Below, piece by piece: positions 39,201 through 48,947 of a DNA stretch of 64,000 nucleotides. How positions within the stretch are numbered: position 1 is the stretch's first letter; each line of letters starts with the position of its first letter. The notes under the pieces were generated by a model, which was not told where the DNA came from, did not search any database, and was given only the letters and a program-made list of their open reading frames with translations. The translations under genes and the position numbers were made by a program. The DNA comes from Clostridia bacterium (GTDB lineage Bacteria > Bacillota > Clostridia > Oscillospirales > Acutalibacteraceae): NCBI GenBank assembly GCA_017454485.1, contig JAFTCX010000069.1, positions 1 through 64,000 of the forward strand. Direction: 5' to 3'.

Positions 39201-42200
39201 GGCGACGCGCTTTGGAGCGGTTCGTTTGACAGCTCGGTGGACAGCACGATCACCCATATCACCGTGCCCGGCAGCGAGCTTTCGAACCCCGGCGTTTATG
39301 CGCTGGAGATCACCGCGTCTTATGCCGCCCAGGAAACAGCCTTTACCGGCACGGCGTACATCGTGGCGAAGAATGGCCCCGCAAAGGTCACGCTGGATCC
39401 GCTGGAAAGCTATTCCGTGACAAGCAAGGACATTCCCGACATCCGCTACACCGTCACCCCCGCAGACGCGACGGTGGAATATACCATTCAGAAGTCCGGC
39501 GAAGCAGTCGGCGAAAGAAAAACCGCTTCCAATGGAAAGATTCGTTTTGACGCGGATAAACCCGACGGACTGAAGGAAGCCTATACCATCACGGTTTATG
39601 CCCGGGGCAGCGAAAGCGAGCCGTGGAGCGTGGATTCCATGCTGCTGAACGTCTATAACAAGGACGCGCTGGAAATCCTCATGGCGGACGTCACTGCGGG
39701 TCAGATCGGCGGCACCACCGGCGGCACCGGCGAGGATATCAGCGGAAAAACCGTGAAGCTGGATAACCACGACAAGGTGGAAGGCTATCTGAACGGCGCT
39801 GACTTTGCACTTTCCTTTGAAGATTTTGAAACGCTGCGTACCGACATGAGCCTGCAAAAGGTCATCTCCGCCAACTACGGCGAGCATGCCTGGGGTATGC
39901 TGAGCGACCGCTTGAACTGGAGCTCCGACAACGCAGACGTTGTTTCGGTGGACTACAATCAGGGCGGCATGTATTCCGACATCCGCAACTACAGCTACAC
40001 CTCCTATATTCCCACAACGGACTTCCTGCTCGTTGGCAAGGGCAAGACCGAAGACAAAGTCACCATCCGCGCAACCCATGCGGACACCGGCATCACCAAG
40101 GAATTCAAGGTGACGGCTGACACGCTGGAAAACGAGCTTTATGTGTTCCAGTTTGCGCCGCAGACAGAAACCCACGTGGTTTATACCAACGGAAACGGCG
40201 ACAGACGCGACCTTGTCAGCAACGAGAAGGGCGAGCTGGCCGTTTATGAGCCCTCCGGCATCGCTTCCACTGTGATGGCCATGTCCGGCAGCGGCACCGA
40301 AACCTTTGTCGGCACCCTTTATGCCAACAAGCTCATCAGCGGTGAACGCGACATCGCCGCACGGCAGCTTTATCCCTGCAACAACCTGCGTTTGCGCACG
40401 GTTTCCAACGTGACGCTGACCTTCCTGAATCCGGACGGCAGCCGCTACAACGGCGAAGTTACGCTGCGTGCCGGCGCTTATAAGAACGACGTTTACTGCC
40501 CCGGCGCACAGGTGCGTCTGGTCAACGGCGCAGAAGTCAACAAGGACGGCCGTGAAGATGTGACCGCCACTGTTACCAATGGTCAGTTGAACCTCGGCTT
40601 TGACGCTTCGCAGTTCAAGCATAACGCCGACGACTACGGTCTGACGCAGCTTGACACCGTCACTTATGTGATCGAATACCGCACCGAAGGCAATCGCACC
40701 GGCTATGTGCGTTTGAGCGCCTTCTCCGATATGGCCGGCGCGGCAAGAGCCACGGATTCTGTGATTCAGCTTCGTGCAGCCGAAGGACTGAGCACCACCC
40801 CGCAGATCACGGGCATGCATCTGCAGCAGTATCATGAGGACATTGCCAACGACTATGTCCGCGACGTGATGGATTACACCGAGGACGTCGGTATCTCCAT
40901 GAAGTTCAGCAAGGCCGAGCTCATCACCGACGCTGCGCTCACCGGCGAAGCCGTGACCACAGACGCAAACGGCTTTACAAGCTATACCACCCAGCATCCC
41001 GTGGACTTTGCTCTGTATACCACCGGCGGCAAACTGCTGCGTGCACAGACCCACAACACCAAAACCGAAGCGGCTCAGATCGTGAACCTGAACGATCTGG
41101 ACAACGCGACTTTGTTCGTGTTCCCGTTCTCCTCCACGCCGATGGCGCGCACGGTCTACACCATGACCGACGCGGATATGGCGGCTGACGGACTTTCCGA
41201 CCTCACAGACACCTACAACGCGCGTGTGGAGATGCGCTTCATCCGCGACGATATCACGATTCGCAGCGAAACCATGCCGTTCGGCGTGTCGAACCTGAGC
41301 CACCGCAAGGATATTTCCGAAGACGACGGCGGCGCGAAGGAGATCGGCAACGAGGTCCGCGACGACATGATGAAGAACTTTGACATCGGTTCGATTTTTG
41401 ACAGCGTCGATGTGAACGAGATGCTGAAAAAGGGCTTCAGCTTCCTGACCGGGCTTGGCGGCAGCGCGAAGAACCCGTTCCTGAACATGATGATCATGCC
41501 CACCGAGGATCCCGCAACCTTCCACATCATGGTCTTTGTCGGCGACGGCAGAGATGACGACGGCGGCGAAGGTCTGAGCGTCAATTACAACCCCGACGAC
41601 CTCTACGACGACATGAGCAAGTTCGAGGAAGAGATGGATAAACTGGATGACGACGACGATGAGTCCGAAATGGACGACGATGACGAAGCCGGCGAGGGCA
41701 AGATCAGCTTCAGCTTCCACGGTGCGCTGCACCTGGTTGCAAAGTGCGATGTTGCGCATAACTCCTGGGGCATCAGCTTCCGCGGCGGCGACGTCGGCAC
41801 CGGATTGAAGGCCACCTATGAATGGTCGCAAAACTTCATGTGCGGTCCTGTTCCCGTGCTCGTCAGTCTGGAGCTGGGCTTCGATGTGGATCTTGATCTG
41901 TCCTTCGCAAACAAGGACGCGGTCAGAGCCATGCTTCTTGACGCCGCGCTTGAGCTGTCTGTGAAGGCGTTCGCAGGCGTGGGCTTCGACTTGTCCCTGA
42001 TCAAATTCAAGCTGGGCATCGAAGGTAAAATCACCGCCGGTCTGGACTTCCTGTATCTGACGCAGGGTAACAAGACCGGAACGGAACTGAGCATCGACGG
42101 CAGAATCGCGCTGGTGATGGAGGCCAAAATTGCCATCATCTCTTACAGCACGACCTTCGCATCCACCGGCTTCGGCTGGTCGAAGAAATACGGCGCATAT

Positions 42201-45200
42201 GACGCGATCCAGAAAGCCTGGGCAGATCAGGGCTTTGCAACGCTGACCGGTCTCACCGCAAGCGGCAGACGCTATGCGATGAAGCTCATGCCCAACGGTA
42301 CCGCCACGGTCACCATCGAGAGCGAGGGTGAAATTGAGAACCGCGACTATCTGCTGAACGGCGAGCGCGCCTGGTTTAACGGCGCATCCCGCAAGGGTAT
42401 GCTGCGCAAAGCGCCTGTTGCTGCGTTCAACAACGTGCAGACCAACGCTTATCCCTATGCGAACCCCGTATTCACCGATGACGGCGGAATGTTCCTTTAC
42501 ATTTCCGATAACGACAACGCCGAAGCGCTGCAGTCTGTGGCCAGCTACGCCACAAAGAATGCCGCCGGCGGCTATGACAACGCAGGTGCTTTGGACACCG
42601 CGGCAGGCAGCATCCTTGCCGACAGTGATGTGAAAGTCAGCGGTACCGGCAGCAATGCCTTTGCCGCATGGACCAAGCAGATGGAGTCTCCGGATAAGGA
42701 GATGCATGATAAGGTCAATCAGGACGATCTCGGCATCATGCTCAACGCTTCGGAAATCTACACCGGCCGCTATGACGGAACCGGTTGGACTGTGGAGCGT
42801 CTGACGGAAAACCATGTTGCCGACCTTGCGCCCACCGTGGCAAGCGCCGGTGACAAGGCGATTGTTGCATGGCGCAGCCTGAGCGCTTCCTCCGTGTCCG
42901 GCGACACTGCAAACGCAGACATTTCCGGCGTGTTCAACGCGGAAAACAACATCAACTACCGTATCTATAACGGCACAGGCTGGACCGACGCCCAGATCGC
43001 TTACAACGGCACCACAGGCACGGTGAACGCCATTGATTCCGCCATGCTTTCCGACGGTACGGCCATCCTGACCTACACCGTGCGCACCGGCGCCGGCGCC
43101 GAAACAGCCGAAACCTTCTTCAGCATCATCGGCAGCGACGGCAACGTGGTCACCACCTGCCGCCTGACACAAAACGACACTGCCGACAGCAACGTGCAGA
43201 CGGTGGCGCTGGGCGATTCCTTCGTCCTTGGCTGGTATGCCGAGGATGACGCCGGCAACAGCTCTTCGACCGACGGCGCGGTGAACGACGTGCATGACAT
43301 CCGTCTTGCCCGTGTCAGCGCCAACGGCAGCGTGGACGCCGACTTCCCCGAGACGCTGGGCGTTCCCAACGTTTCCGGCAACTTCCGCCTGACTGCACCC
43401 GCAGGCAGCACGGAAGTAAATCAGCTCTCCATTGTCTGGCCGGAGCTTTTGGACAACCAGCAGTATGATGTGAACGCTGTGCGTTTCTATCAGTTCGGCA
43501 ACACCATCGGTGTCAGCAGCCCGATGACCATTGCCCACACCGGCGAGTATTACGCTGTGGACAGCATCGACGCCTACACCGACGCGGACGGCAAGGTTCA
43601 TGTTTTGGCGCTCGGCAGCGACTACAGCACCGAGACCGGCAGCTTCTATGACAGCATTACGACCGACCAGATCCAGTTCATCAACGGCGAAGGCCAAGGC
43701 TCCGACAATCTGGAGCTGACGGCAAAACGTCCTGTGGCATCCATCAAGCTCGGCTCTGCTGCGTTCCGCGCCGATCAGATCGAGGTTGAGGCCGAAACGA
43801 ATCTCAAGGAGCTGACGCAGGGTCTGAGCCTTCCGGTGCGCTTCTATGTGACGAACACCGGTCTGACGCCCGTGACCAGCGTGGAACTGACGCTGGGCGA
43901 CCAGAGCAAAACCATTGACGGATTGAACATCCTGCCCGGCAGCACTGTGCCGCTGACGATGTCCTATAACGTACCGACCGATCATCTGACGGATGCAAAT
44001 TACACTGTTACGGCGAACGATAGCGCGACAGCAAGCGGACAGCTTGTGCTGAACCATCCCGATGTGGGCATCGGCGGCATGAAGCTCCTGCGTGAGGGCG
44101 ACGGCACGCGTGACGTTCAGGTGAATCTGAACAACGCCACCGGCATGCCTCTTGCCGGAAGCGGAAAGACTGTGAAGCTTGCGTTCTACAAGGACGGCAA
44201 CTGCCTGCAGCCGGTCTCTGAGACATTCACGATTCCGGAAAGCGCCTATGCCGATATCGACGCCGGCATCTACACCTATCTCTATACGCTCAACGTCAGA
44301 GACTTCATCGACGCTTCCGCCGAGATTCCCGAAAGCGGCATTACAGTGGTTGCGAAAGCCTGGGTCGAAGACCCCGCCGACACTGAAAAATATGAGGAAC
44401 TCAATCCGTATGATAACATTGCGTCCCTTGATTTCGACGGCCTGCTGACGAAGTATGAAACGGCATACAGCACCGACACCGCAATTGCTGACAACGGCAA
44501 CGAAACCTATGACATCTCTGTCAAGATCCGCAACAACTCCCTGCAGCAGACGGACCTCGGCGATGTGACGGCGGACATTCTGGACAGCCAGAACAAAGTG
44601 CTTGCCAGTGTTCCGCTGGAGGAGATCACGCTCTCTTGCGAGCAGACGAAGACCCTTTCCAAGAAAAACGTTGCGCTGACCACTGCGGGCAAACCCGCCT
44701 CGGTACAGCTTCGCACCGTGAACACCGTGAATCTGGATGTTTCCGTCAACGGCGGTACGTGCACGGATGCCTATGTCCAGCTCACTGCAGACGGCAAGCT
44801 TCCCGACACCCTGCCTGCGGCCACCAGCAGCGTCAACACCTTCCTCGGCTGGTTTACGCAGCCGACAGGCGGCGAAAAGGTCGGCCCGGGTTCCGCAGTT
44901 GCTCCCGGCACAACCCTCTATGCACAGTTTGACTACAAGGTCGGCAACAATGTTGTGATGTCCGACTACCAGTACGCACGGACGCCTGCGGCACCCGCGA
45001 TGGACAAGGAGACGGCCTCCGGCATTGACGTCACCTACTATTGGACAGACAAGGAAGGCGGCTTTGCTTACGGCGATTCCGTTGATTTCGGCAACGCATG
45101 GAGTGCGGGCGCACCCGTTTATCCCGGCACCTACTACATCCGCGCCAAGATCAGCGGCGAGGGCTTTGAAGCCTTCAACAGCAATCAGGCGGTCTTCCAT

Positions 45201-46271
45201 GTGACCGACCGCGATCCGAAGTATGAGATCACGGTGGAGGCCAACAGCGACATCTTTATCTTTGACGGCACCGAAAAGACCGTCAGCGGGTTCAAGACGC
45301 TTGACTTTACGCTGGACGGCGTCACCTACACCGTATCCGGCCTGACCGCCTCGGTCAACGGCACAGACATCGGCGAATACACGTCCGCTGTGACCGGCAA
45401 CGCGATTGTGAAGGACAGCACAGGCAAAGACCTGACGGCGCAGTTCAACGTGAACACGGTGGACGGCAAGCTGACCATCTCCAAGCTTGAAGTGATCGGA
45501 AACGACCGCACCTATGACGGAACAGAACAACCGTTGGTAACGTTGGATACTTCCGCACTGAAGGGTTGGGAGATGAAATATGCCGTTGTTACAGACGGAA
45601 CCGGCGAGCCGGACAAAGCGGCGTATGCAACAACCCTTCCCGTTGCGAAAGACGCAGGAACCTACGATGTTTGGTATTATCTGGACGGCGGAGCGGACAA
45701 CAAGAGCATTCCCGCCGAAAAGGTGACGGTCACGATTGCGCAGAAGGCGCTTACGGTGACTGCGGACGCGATCACCAAAACGTGCAGCCAGGATGATCCC
45801 GCGCTGACCTACAGTGCACCGGAGCTTGTTGAAGGCGACACGTTGACCGGCGGACTTGTCCGCGCCGCGGGCGAAGAGGTCGGCACCTATGCCATCACCG
45901 GTGAATTCTCCAACAGCAACTATGCAATCACGTTTGTTCCCGGCGTGTTCACAATCGAACATGACCTCGTGAAGGTGGATGCAGTTGCGGCCGGCTGCAC
46001 AACCGACGGCAATATCGAATATTACCGCTGCGCAGGCTGCGAACGGCTTTACAAGGACGCTGCGGCAACCGAACAAATCACTGCCGAAGACACTGCGATC
46101 CCGGCACACGGCCATGAGATCAAGGGCAACCACTGCGTCTATTGCGGTAAATTGCGCTGCAGCTTCTGTGACCGCTATGAGACCTGGAAGGATTTCCCCG
46201 TATTCGGTTGGATCGTCTCGCTGATTCACTTCTTCATTCACACGGCCAGCGGCATCGGTTCCTGGACCTGA
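36225..46271 (+). CDS. Giant secreted surface protein, 3348 residues
   Basis: The product starts with a signal peptide (LKQTLALFLVLLMVVTSVPL) and a helical N-terminal region to about residue 190. Many beta-rich Ig-like modules follow. An extremely acidic stretch lies near residues 1800-1825 (DDDDDESEMDDDDEAGEG), possibly calcium-binding. A beta-propeller-like segment (about 2050-2480) and a CARDB-like adhesion domain (about 2520-2700) come next. Two MBG-type domains follow (about 2990-3240), then a CxxC patch and the hydrophobic tail FGWIVSLIHFFIHTASGIG. No LPXTG motif is present. The minus strand is almost entirely open through the gene, a codon-bias effect. The start follows GAAAGGAGACC. 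The likely role is adhesion or matrix binding. It is probably controlled by the divergent XRE-REC/kinase pair. Confidence 0.88.
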   Translation: MAKRLKQTLALFLVLLMVVTSVPLSVSAKVSESLVEKLTSVYGGDESRARSDLALLYDAGIIDEDGNMAALDIREDGAPAELDALAERIANGESVGALSVNGSAADTEQITQIQQIDTMLEAIRLMDQDVEITDEHVANFKSLVAGLADGSIDIDEAIETGTLSLNKAPRRAPGNNADGYETGDMAVTDGKYTDAMLSGDQYNASYTFTADTSTTWYTDNAHKGIVADGVVTLSAEDKESYAPGETVTVTASLNKAQSVPVSFDWKAVGAGVGVNGTASGTVAWNAGETGDKTFSFVIGDKASDDLWQGSRALVINASNVRGALFSGNATTWSKTVQVASSDNDAIKASYTTTDTVSGFTSTTGYDNRGKKTMTIHKKFTGSDAWKIPQNGNCTITIAHFGTAGMEIAIVPTTADVNPVANAAANSRIIQDFQNNKVGWTDTTHYQDQASPKTVSVGNLPSGTVNDSGETIVVLFFADNVQGVGNLSLKSFTIAARKPSEHDLVKSVSVPAGTYRTGEVVPVTVELDNYVSAVENTKLTVNGTSCALLDATNTETKKLTFGYTVKATDTGAINVTALTGLKNADNMNVTLDSAFPSQSFGTAQGVTLVSDVKNSSIDWANVKYGVTDTDANEQTVTVVFPLKSGANNVAWVASEAVQYNTSGSPVAMPVPGYANATADYYVPGAYLSTDGGATRYPVFVAQNGDTPVALVARFKGGENESDAFRKETLNLFMDPDIVSNENAGKYLPAVTSAQDAVPYAATASAAPIVLGKSWTYYLKGGAAFEQGAFVSRGLADYEGLVENGFLKKGDDAYVILQDTAEPDHQYDVEIVVNKALRDALISGARVEDGQDLRLWYQVSGRKAFTFTKPADFTLTSANTDVAVITPVDDAPGVYHVSLTGAVGSSALTLTVGNGKAERAFDLSAGTVISKAGKTPFLQIPSYSMVRTTLTNTDTDVLFSSNLTARNAGDSTATTTFAATLYAAQTVEGGYEKTGDALWSGSFDSSVDSTITHITVPGSELSNPGVYALEITASYAAQETAFTGTAYIVAKNGPAKVTLDPLESYSVTSKDIPDIRYTVTPADATVEYTIQKSGEAVGERKTASNGKIRFDADKPDGLKEAYTITVYARGSESEPWSVDSMLLNVYNKDALEILMADVTAGQIGGTTGGTGEDISGKTVKLDNHDKVEGYLNGADFALSFEDFETLRTDMSLQKVISANYGEHAWGMLSDRLNWSSDNADVVSVDYNQGGMYSDIRNYSYTSYIPTTDFLLVGKGKTEDKVTIRATHADTGITKEFKVTADTLENELYVFQFAPQTETHVVYTNGNGDRRDLVSNEKGELAVYEPSGIASTVMAMSGSGTETFVGTLYANKLISGERDIAARQLYPCNNLRLRTVSNVTLTFLNPDGSRYNGEVTLRAGAYKNDVYCPGAQVRLVNGAEVNKDGREDVTATVTNGQLNLGFDASQFKHNADDYGLTQLDTVTYVIEYRTEGNRTGYVRLSAFSDMAGAARATDSVIQLRAAEGLSTTPQITGMHLQQYHEDIANDYVRDVMDYTEDVGISMKFSKAELITDAALTGEAVTTDANGFTSYTTQHPVDFALYTTGGKLLRAQTHNTKTEAAQIVNLNDLDNATLFVFPFSSTPMARTVYTMTDADMAADGLSDLTDTYNARVEMRFIRDDITIRSETMPFGVSNLSHRKDISEDDGGAKEIGNEVRDDMMKNFDIGSIFDSVDVNEMLKKGFSFLTGLGGSAKNPFLNMMIMPTEDPATFHIMVFVGDGRDDDGGEGLSVNYNPDDLYDDMSKFEEEMDKLDDDDDESEMDDDDEAGEGKISFSFHGALHLVAKCDVAHNSWGISFRGGDVGTGLKATYEWSQNFMCGPVPVLVSLELGFDVDLDLSFANKDAVRAMLLDAALELSVKAFAGVGFDLSLIKFKLGIEGKITAGLDFLYLTQGNKTGTELSIDGRIALVMEAKIAIISYSTTFASTGFGWSKKYGAYDAIQKAWADQGFATLTGLTASGRRYAMKLMPNGTATVTIESEGEIENRDYLLNGERAWFNGASRKGMLRKAPVAAFNNVQTNAYPYANPVFTDDGGMFLYISDNDNAEALQSVASYATKNAAGGYDNAGALDTAAGSILADSDVKVSGTGSNAFAAWTKQMESPDKEMHDKVNQDDLGIMLNASEIYTGRYDGTGWTVERLTENHVADLAPTVASAGDKAIVAWRSLSASSVSGDTANADISGVFNAENNINYRIYNGTGWTDAQIAYNGTTGTVNAIDSAMLSDGTAILTYTVRTGAGAETAETFFSIIGSDGNVVTTCRLTQNDTADSNVQTVALGDSFVLGWYAEDDAGNSSSTDGAVNDVHDIRLARVSANGSVDADFPETLGVPNVSGNFRLTAPAGSTEVNQLSIVWPELLDNQQYDVNAVRFYQFGNTIGVSSPMTIAHTGEYYAVDSIDAYTDADGKVHVLALGSDYSTETGSFYDSITTDQIQFINGEGQGSDNLELTAKRPVASIKLGSAAFRADQIEVEAETNLKELTQGLSLPVRFYVTNTGLTPVTSVELTLGDQSKTIDGLNILPGSTVPLTMSYNVPTDHLTDANYTVTANDSATASGQLVLNHPDVGIGGMKLLREGDGTRDVQVNLNNATGMPLAGSGKTVKLAFYKDGNCLQPVSETFTIPESAYADIDAGIYTYLYTLNVRDFIDASAEIPESGITVVAKAWVEDPADTEKYEELNPYDNIASLDFDGLLTKYETAYSTDTAIADNGNETYDISVKIRNNSLQQTDLGDVTADILDSQNKVLASVPLEEITLSCEQTKTLSKKNVALTTAGKPASVQLRTVNTVNLDVSVNGGTCTDAYVQLTADGKLPDTLPAATSSVNTFLGWFTQPTGGEKVGPGSAVAPGTTLYAQFDYKVGNNVVMSDYQYARTPAAPAMDKETASGIDVTYYWTDKEGGFAYGDSVDFGNAWSAGAPVYPGTYYIRAKISGEGFEAFNSNQAVFHVTDRDPKYEITVEANSDIFIFDGTEKTVSGFKTLDFTLDGVTYTVSGLTASVNGTDIGEYTSAVTGNAIVKDSTGKDLTAQFNVNTVDGKLTISKLEVIGNDRTYDGTEQPLVTLDTSALKGWEMKYAVVTDGTGEPDKAAYATTLPVAKDAGTYDVWYYLDGGADNKSIPAEKVTVTIAQKALTVTADAITKTCSQDDPALTYSAPELVEGDTLTGGLVRAAGEEVGTYAITGEFSNSNYAITFVPGVFTIEHDLVKVDAVAAGCTTDGNIEYYRCAGCERLYKDAAATEQITAEDTAIPAHGHEIKGNHCVYCGKLRCSFCDRYETWKDFPVFGWIVSLIHFFIHTASGIGSWT

Positions 46272-46315
46272 TGAAAGAAGCAGCAGCAAAAAAGGCATAA
46301 CCCTATAAACACGAA

Positions 46316-46354
46316 GGGCGTGTTGCGAACCAAACGCAACACGCCCGCTTTTTT
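46316..46354 (+). terminator. Terminator of the giant gene
   Basis: GGGCGTGTTGCG and CGCAACACGCCC form a perfect 12-base stem followed by TTTTTT. Confidence 0.93.
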
Positions 46355-46488
46355 GCTGACATACGCGGGGAAAGCAAACCGTTGCTATGCAGCGGCTTTT
46401 TATCCCTTGCTAACAAAAGCTGCAAATATGACTGCAAAAAAGCCAAATGTCAGCAAATATCAGCCGAAATAAAACATGGGGAGACCAA
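46352..46488 (+). repeat. Interspersed repeat element B, copy 2, with terminal inverted repeats
   Basis: TTTGCTGACAT (46352-46362) and ATGTCAGCAAA (46447-46457) are perfect 11-base inverted repeats. The interior and about 30 bases beyond match copy 1 at 33421-33575. There is no coding capacity, so it is MITE-like. Confidence 0.7.
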
Positions 46489-46495
46489 TGAAAAA

Positions 46496-46555
46496 AAAGG
46501 CACTGAAAAACGTCATTCCAATACGGAATACAAGCTTTGTCAGTGCCTTTGATTT
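46496..46555. other. Long hairpin downstream of repeat B copy 2
   Basis: AAAGGCACTGA (46496-46506) and TCAGTGCCTTT (46540-46550) enclose an inner ATTCC/GGAAT hairpin, followed by GATTTTT. It could be a small RNA terminator or part of the repeat. Confidence 0.45.
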
Positions 46556-46606
46556 TTATTTGCCGCTCGGTATGTTTGCTGTTTCGCAGCGAAGATGGTT
46601 TCCCCA

Positions 46607-46638
46607 TAGAAAACCCCCGCCATGGCGCCACGGCGGGG
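46607..46638 (-). terminator. Terminator of the PAP2 gene
   Basis: On the minus strand CCCCGCCGTGGC...GGCGGGG is followed by GTTTTC, just after the PAP2 stop codon. Confidence 0.7.
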
Positions 46639-46681
46639 TACATTACAATCGTTTATCGCCTATCGGCAAAGGCTTTTGCGC

Positions 46682-47674
46682 TTATTCTTTCCCGATAATC
46701 GCTTTCACATTCGCGCCCTTGCAGATGAAGATCTCGCGCGCGATGATCATGCAAACGAACGCGCAGGTGCCGCCCACAAGAACGTCGCTGAAGAAGTGCG
46801 CGCCGACAATGATGCGGCTGACGGCGACCAGACCGGTGATGACGACCGGGCAGATCCACAGCAGGGCACGCACACCCTTGTTTTTGATGTGCAGCGCGTC
46901 ATTGAGCATCGGCAGCAGATAGGATGCGCCGGCAGCGCAGGTGTGGCCGCTCGGGAAGGAGCGCAGCGCGTCGGTGGAGCCAAAGAGGGAAAGCATGGTT
47001 TCCTTGTCGATCCACTGACCGTGATGCTCATACCAGCGGGCATATTTCGCAAAGCCGTAATCGGGCGAGTCGGGATACATATTCATAGCGCGGAAACGGA
47101 TGCGGCCGACGGGGCCTTTGATGATGTGCAGCACAGCGGTGGAAACGATGACGAACACCAGTGTTGCAACGGCAAAGCTGAACAGATCCTCGATCTGCTT
47201 GTCGGAAAAATTGCGCACGGCGAGCAGACCCAGCGCACAAAGGAACAGCGCAGTGACGGCCTGAATCACGACCAGCCACGCCGGGGTGGAGAGCTGGGAG
47301 TGTTCAATGTTGACCAGATGCTCATGGATGTATTCCATTGTGTCGGTGCAAAGCACATAACAGGCAACAAAGGCGAGCACCGCCATCAGGCAGGCGAGCA
47401 GCGTTTTCGGCGCGCCGGAAAGGGTCTTTTTGCGCACGCAATACCAGAACAGGATCATGAATGAAAAGGCGAACGCAAGATAGACCGGATTGCTGCCGAT
47501 GGCTTCCAGCGCAACGCCGAAGGTGTGGTTGGAAAGATAGGTGTGCTCGGCGAGGGCGGAATGGGTGAGGATGTTGCTGACCTGCAGATCGGTGAAGGTC
47601 GCCGTTGTGAGCAGCGCACCGAAGATGAGGACGAACAACAGGATGGACAGAAGGCTTTTTTTCTTTCGTGTCAT
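46682..47674 (-). CDS. PAP2-family membrane phosphatase
   Basis: The 330-residue product is a polytopic membrane protein with about six hydrophobic segments and the PAP2 motifs in order: degenerate KGPVGRIRFR, FPSGHT with the catalytic histidine, and SRIIVGAHFFSDVLVG with the second histidine and aspartate. Members dephosphorylate lipids such as undecaprenyl pyrophosphate or phosphatidate at the outer membrane face. An inserted loop of about 35 residues between the first and second motifs is longer than usual. ATG 47674 follows GGAGG. The substrate cannot be deduced. It is a single-gene unit. Confidence 0.85.
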   Translation of the reverse strand: MTRKKKSLLSILLFVLIFGALLTTATFTDLQVSNILTHSALAEHTYLSNHTFGVALEAIGSNPVYLAFAFSFMILFWYCVRKKTLSGAPKTLLACLMAVLAFVACYVLCTDTMEYIHEHLVNIEHSQLSTPAWLVVIQAVTALFLCALGLLAVRNFSDKQIEDLFSFAVATLVFVIVSTAVLHIIKGPVGRIRFRAMNMYPDSPDYGFAKYARWYEHHGQWIDKETMLSLFGSTDALRSFPSGHTCAAGASYLLPMLNDALHIKNKGVRALLWICPVVITGLVAVSRIIVGAHFFSDVLVGGTCAFVCMIIAREIFICKGANVKAIIGKE

Positions 47675-47751
47675 GATCTTTACCTCCAATAAAGTTGATA
47701 CACAGATTTTAGCACGAATACTGAAAAAAAGCAACCCGCCGCAGGAAAAAA

Positions 47752-47790
47752 CAAAAAGCGTCCCGCACATTCGGCTGCGGGGCGCTTCTT
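47752..47790 (-). terminator. Terminator of the membrane-anchored protein gene
   Basis: On the minus strand AAGCGCCCCGCA and TGCGGGACGCTT pair around an 8-base loop, followed by TTTGTTTTTT. Confidence 0.88.
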
Positions 47791-47801
47791 AGATGTCTTT
47801 T

Positions 47802-48839
47802 TTAATATTGGAATGTCCACGTTGCGGAAACGTCGCCGGAAAACTTGGCCGTGCCGCTGAAGACCGTGACCTTGGCGGCGCCGTCGCCCTGCAGCGGCAG
47901 GTAGGCGGTGAGCTTCGTGATCTTGCCGCTGCTGCCGATGGTGGCAGTGATCACCGACCCGGGATAGGTGATGTTGACCTGCTCCAGTGTGACGCCGGTG
48001 AGCTCGCGCTTTGAAAAGTCCACATAGCCGATGGCTTTGGCGTTGTAGGGCGGTACCGGGGATTGCAGCGTTGTTTTTTCGGGCACAAGCTTGACAGTGT
48101 AAACGATATCGTTTCCGCTGCGCTGCGCCGTGGCGCTTTGCACGGCTTTGGCGCTCACCTCAAAATCGGTTTCGGCGGGCGGGATCACGTCGCGCGGCGA
48201 GACGGTTTTTCCGCCGTCGGTCGCTTTGCCGTTTTCGTCTGTGCCGACCGCTTTGCCGTCACGGAAGGCGTAGGTGACCGTTTCGTTGACGCCCGCGTTT
48301 TCCAGCGCTTTGTTGATCAGTCCCACTGCGGCCTTTGCCGAGCATTCCGTCAGCACGATCTTCGTGCTCTCGGTCTTGTGCGCAAGCATATTCTTTTCGC
48401 TTTTCAGCGTGCGCATGGCGGCGTTCATCGCCTTGATCACATCCGCTTTGGACAGCTTTGCCGGATCGGTCTTCGGCGCGCTTGGCGCAGTCGTTGCCGT
48501 TGTGGCCGGGGCAGTGGGCGTCGCGGCTGTTGCGGGGGCGGAAGCGGGCTGCGCCGCAGTTGTTTCGGGCACCGCCATCGTGGTCAGAAGCGCCTGCAGA
48601 TCGTCGGACTGTGCCTGCGTGTCGGTTGTGATATCGTCAAACGAAAACAGCGTCGAGTCTTCCGCCGGGGTGCTCGGCGCTTCGGTCGGCAGCGTCTGAC
48701 TTGTCACCGGCGCGGCGACGAAGGTCTGATTGTTCTTTTTGAAGTTTTTCTTTTCTTTATAGGAGCCGAGCTCAAAGCCCATCACGAACAGCCACACGCT
48801 GAGCACAACGGCGATGACGGCCTTCCATTCTTTTTTCAT
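47802..48839 (-). CDS. Membrane-anchored extracytoplasmic protein of unknown function
   Basis: The 345-residue product has an N-terminal signal-anchor (VIAVVLSVWLFVMGFELGSY) and a long Ala/Thr/Pro low-complexity linker (about residues 45-135). Two structured regions follow: a helical segment containing LNKALENAG-like features (about 135-215) and a beta-rich C-terminal region (about 215-345) ending ATWTFQY. I do not recognise a named domain; related linker-plus-fold proteins are frequent in Clostridia. It is a monocistronic gene between a terminator and a 108-base gap. A role at the cell envelope is inferred from topology only. Confidence 0.72.
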   Translation of the reverse strand: MKKEWKAVIAVVLSVWLFVMGFELGSYKEKKNFKKNNQTFVAAPVTSQTLPTEAPSTPAEDSTLFSFDDITTDTQAQSDDLQALLTTMAVPETTAAQPASAPATAATPTAPATTATTAPSAPKTDPAKLSKADVIKAMNAAMRTLKSEKNMLAHKTESTKIVLTECSAKAAVGLINKALENAGVNETVTYAFRDGKAVGTDENGKATDGGKTVSPRDVIPPAETDFEVSAKAVQSATAQRSGNDIVYTVKLVPEKTTLQSPVPPYNAKAIGYVDFSKRELTGVTLEQVNITYPGSVITATIGSSGKITKLTAYLPLQGDGAAKVTVFSGTAKFSGDVSATWTFQY

Positions 48840-48947
48840 AGTGTGTCCCTCCGGGTGTTGCTTGGAAAAGTCTTATTAACAATACAGAAAAACGGCGCAT
48901 TTGTCAAGCGCTGCGCCGCTTTTCAAACGGACTTTTTCAAAAAAGTT

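Noticed and set aside
37605..46298. 2897-codon open frame on the minus strand
   Set aside because: It is the mirror of the giant surface-protein gene; its length reflects strong codon bias. No signal peptide, ribosome binding site or recognisable domains.
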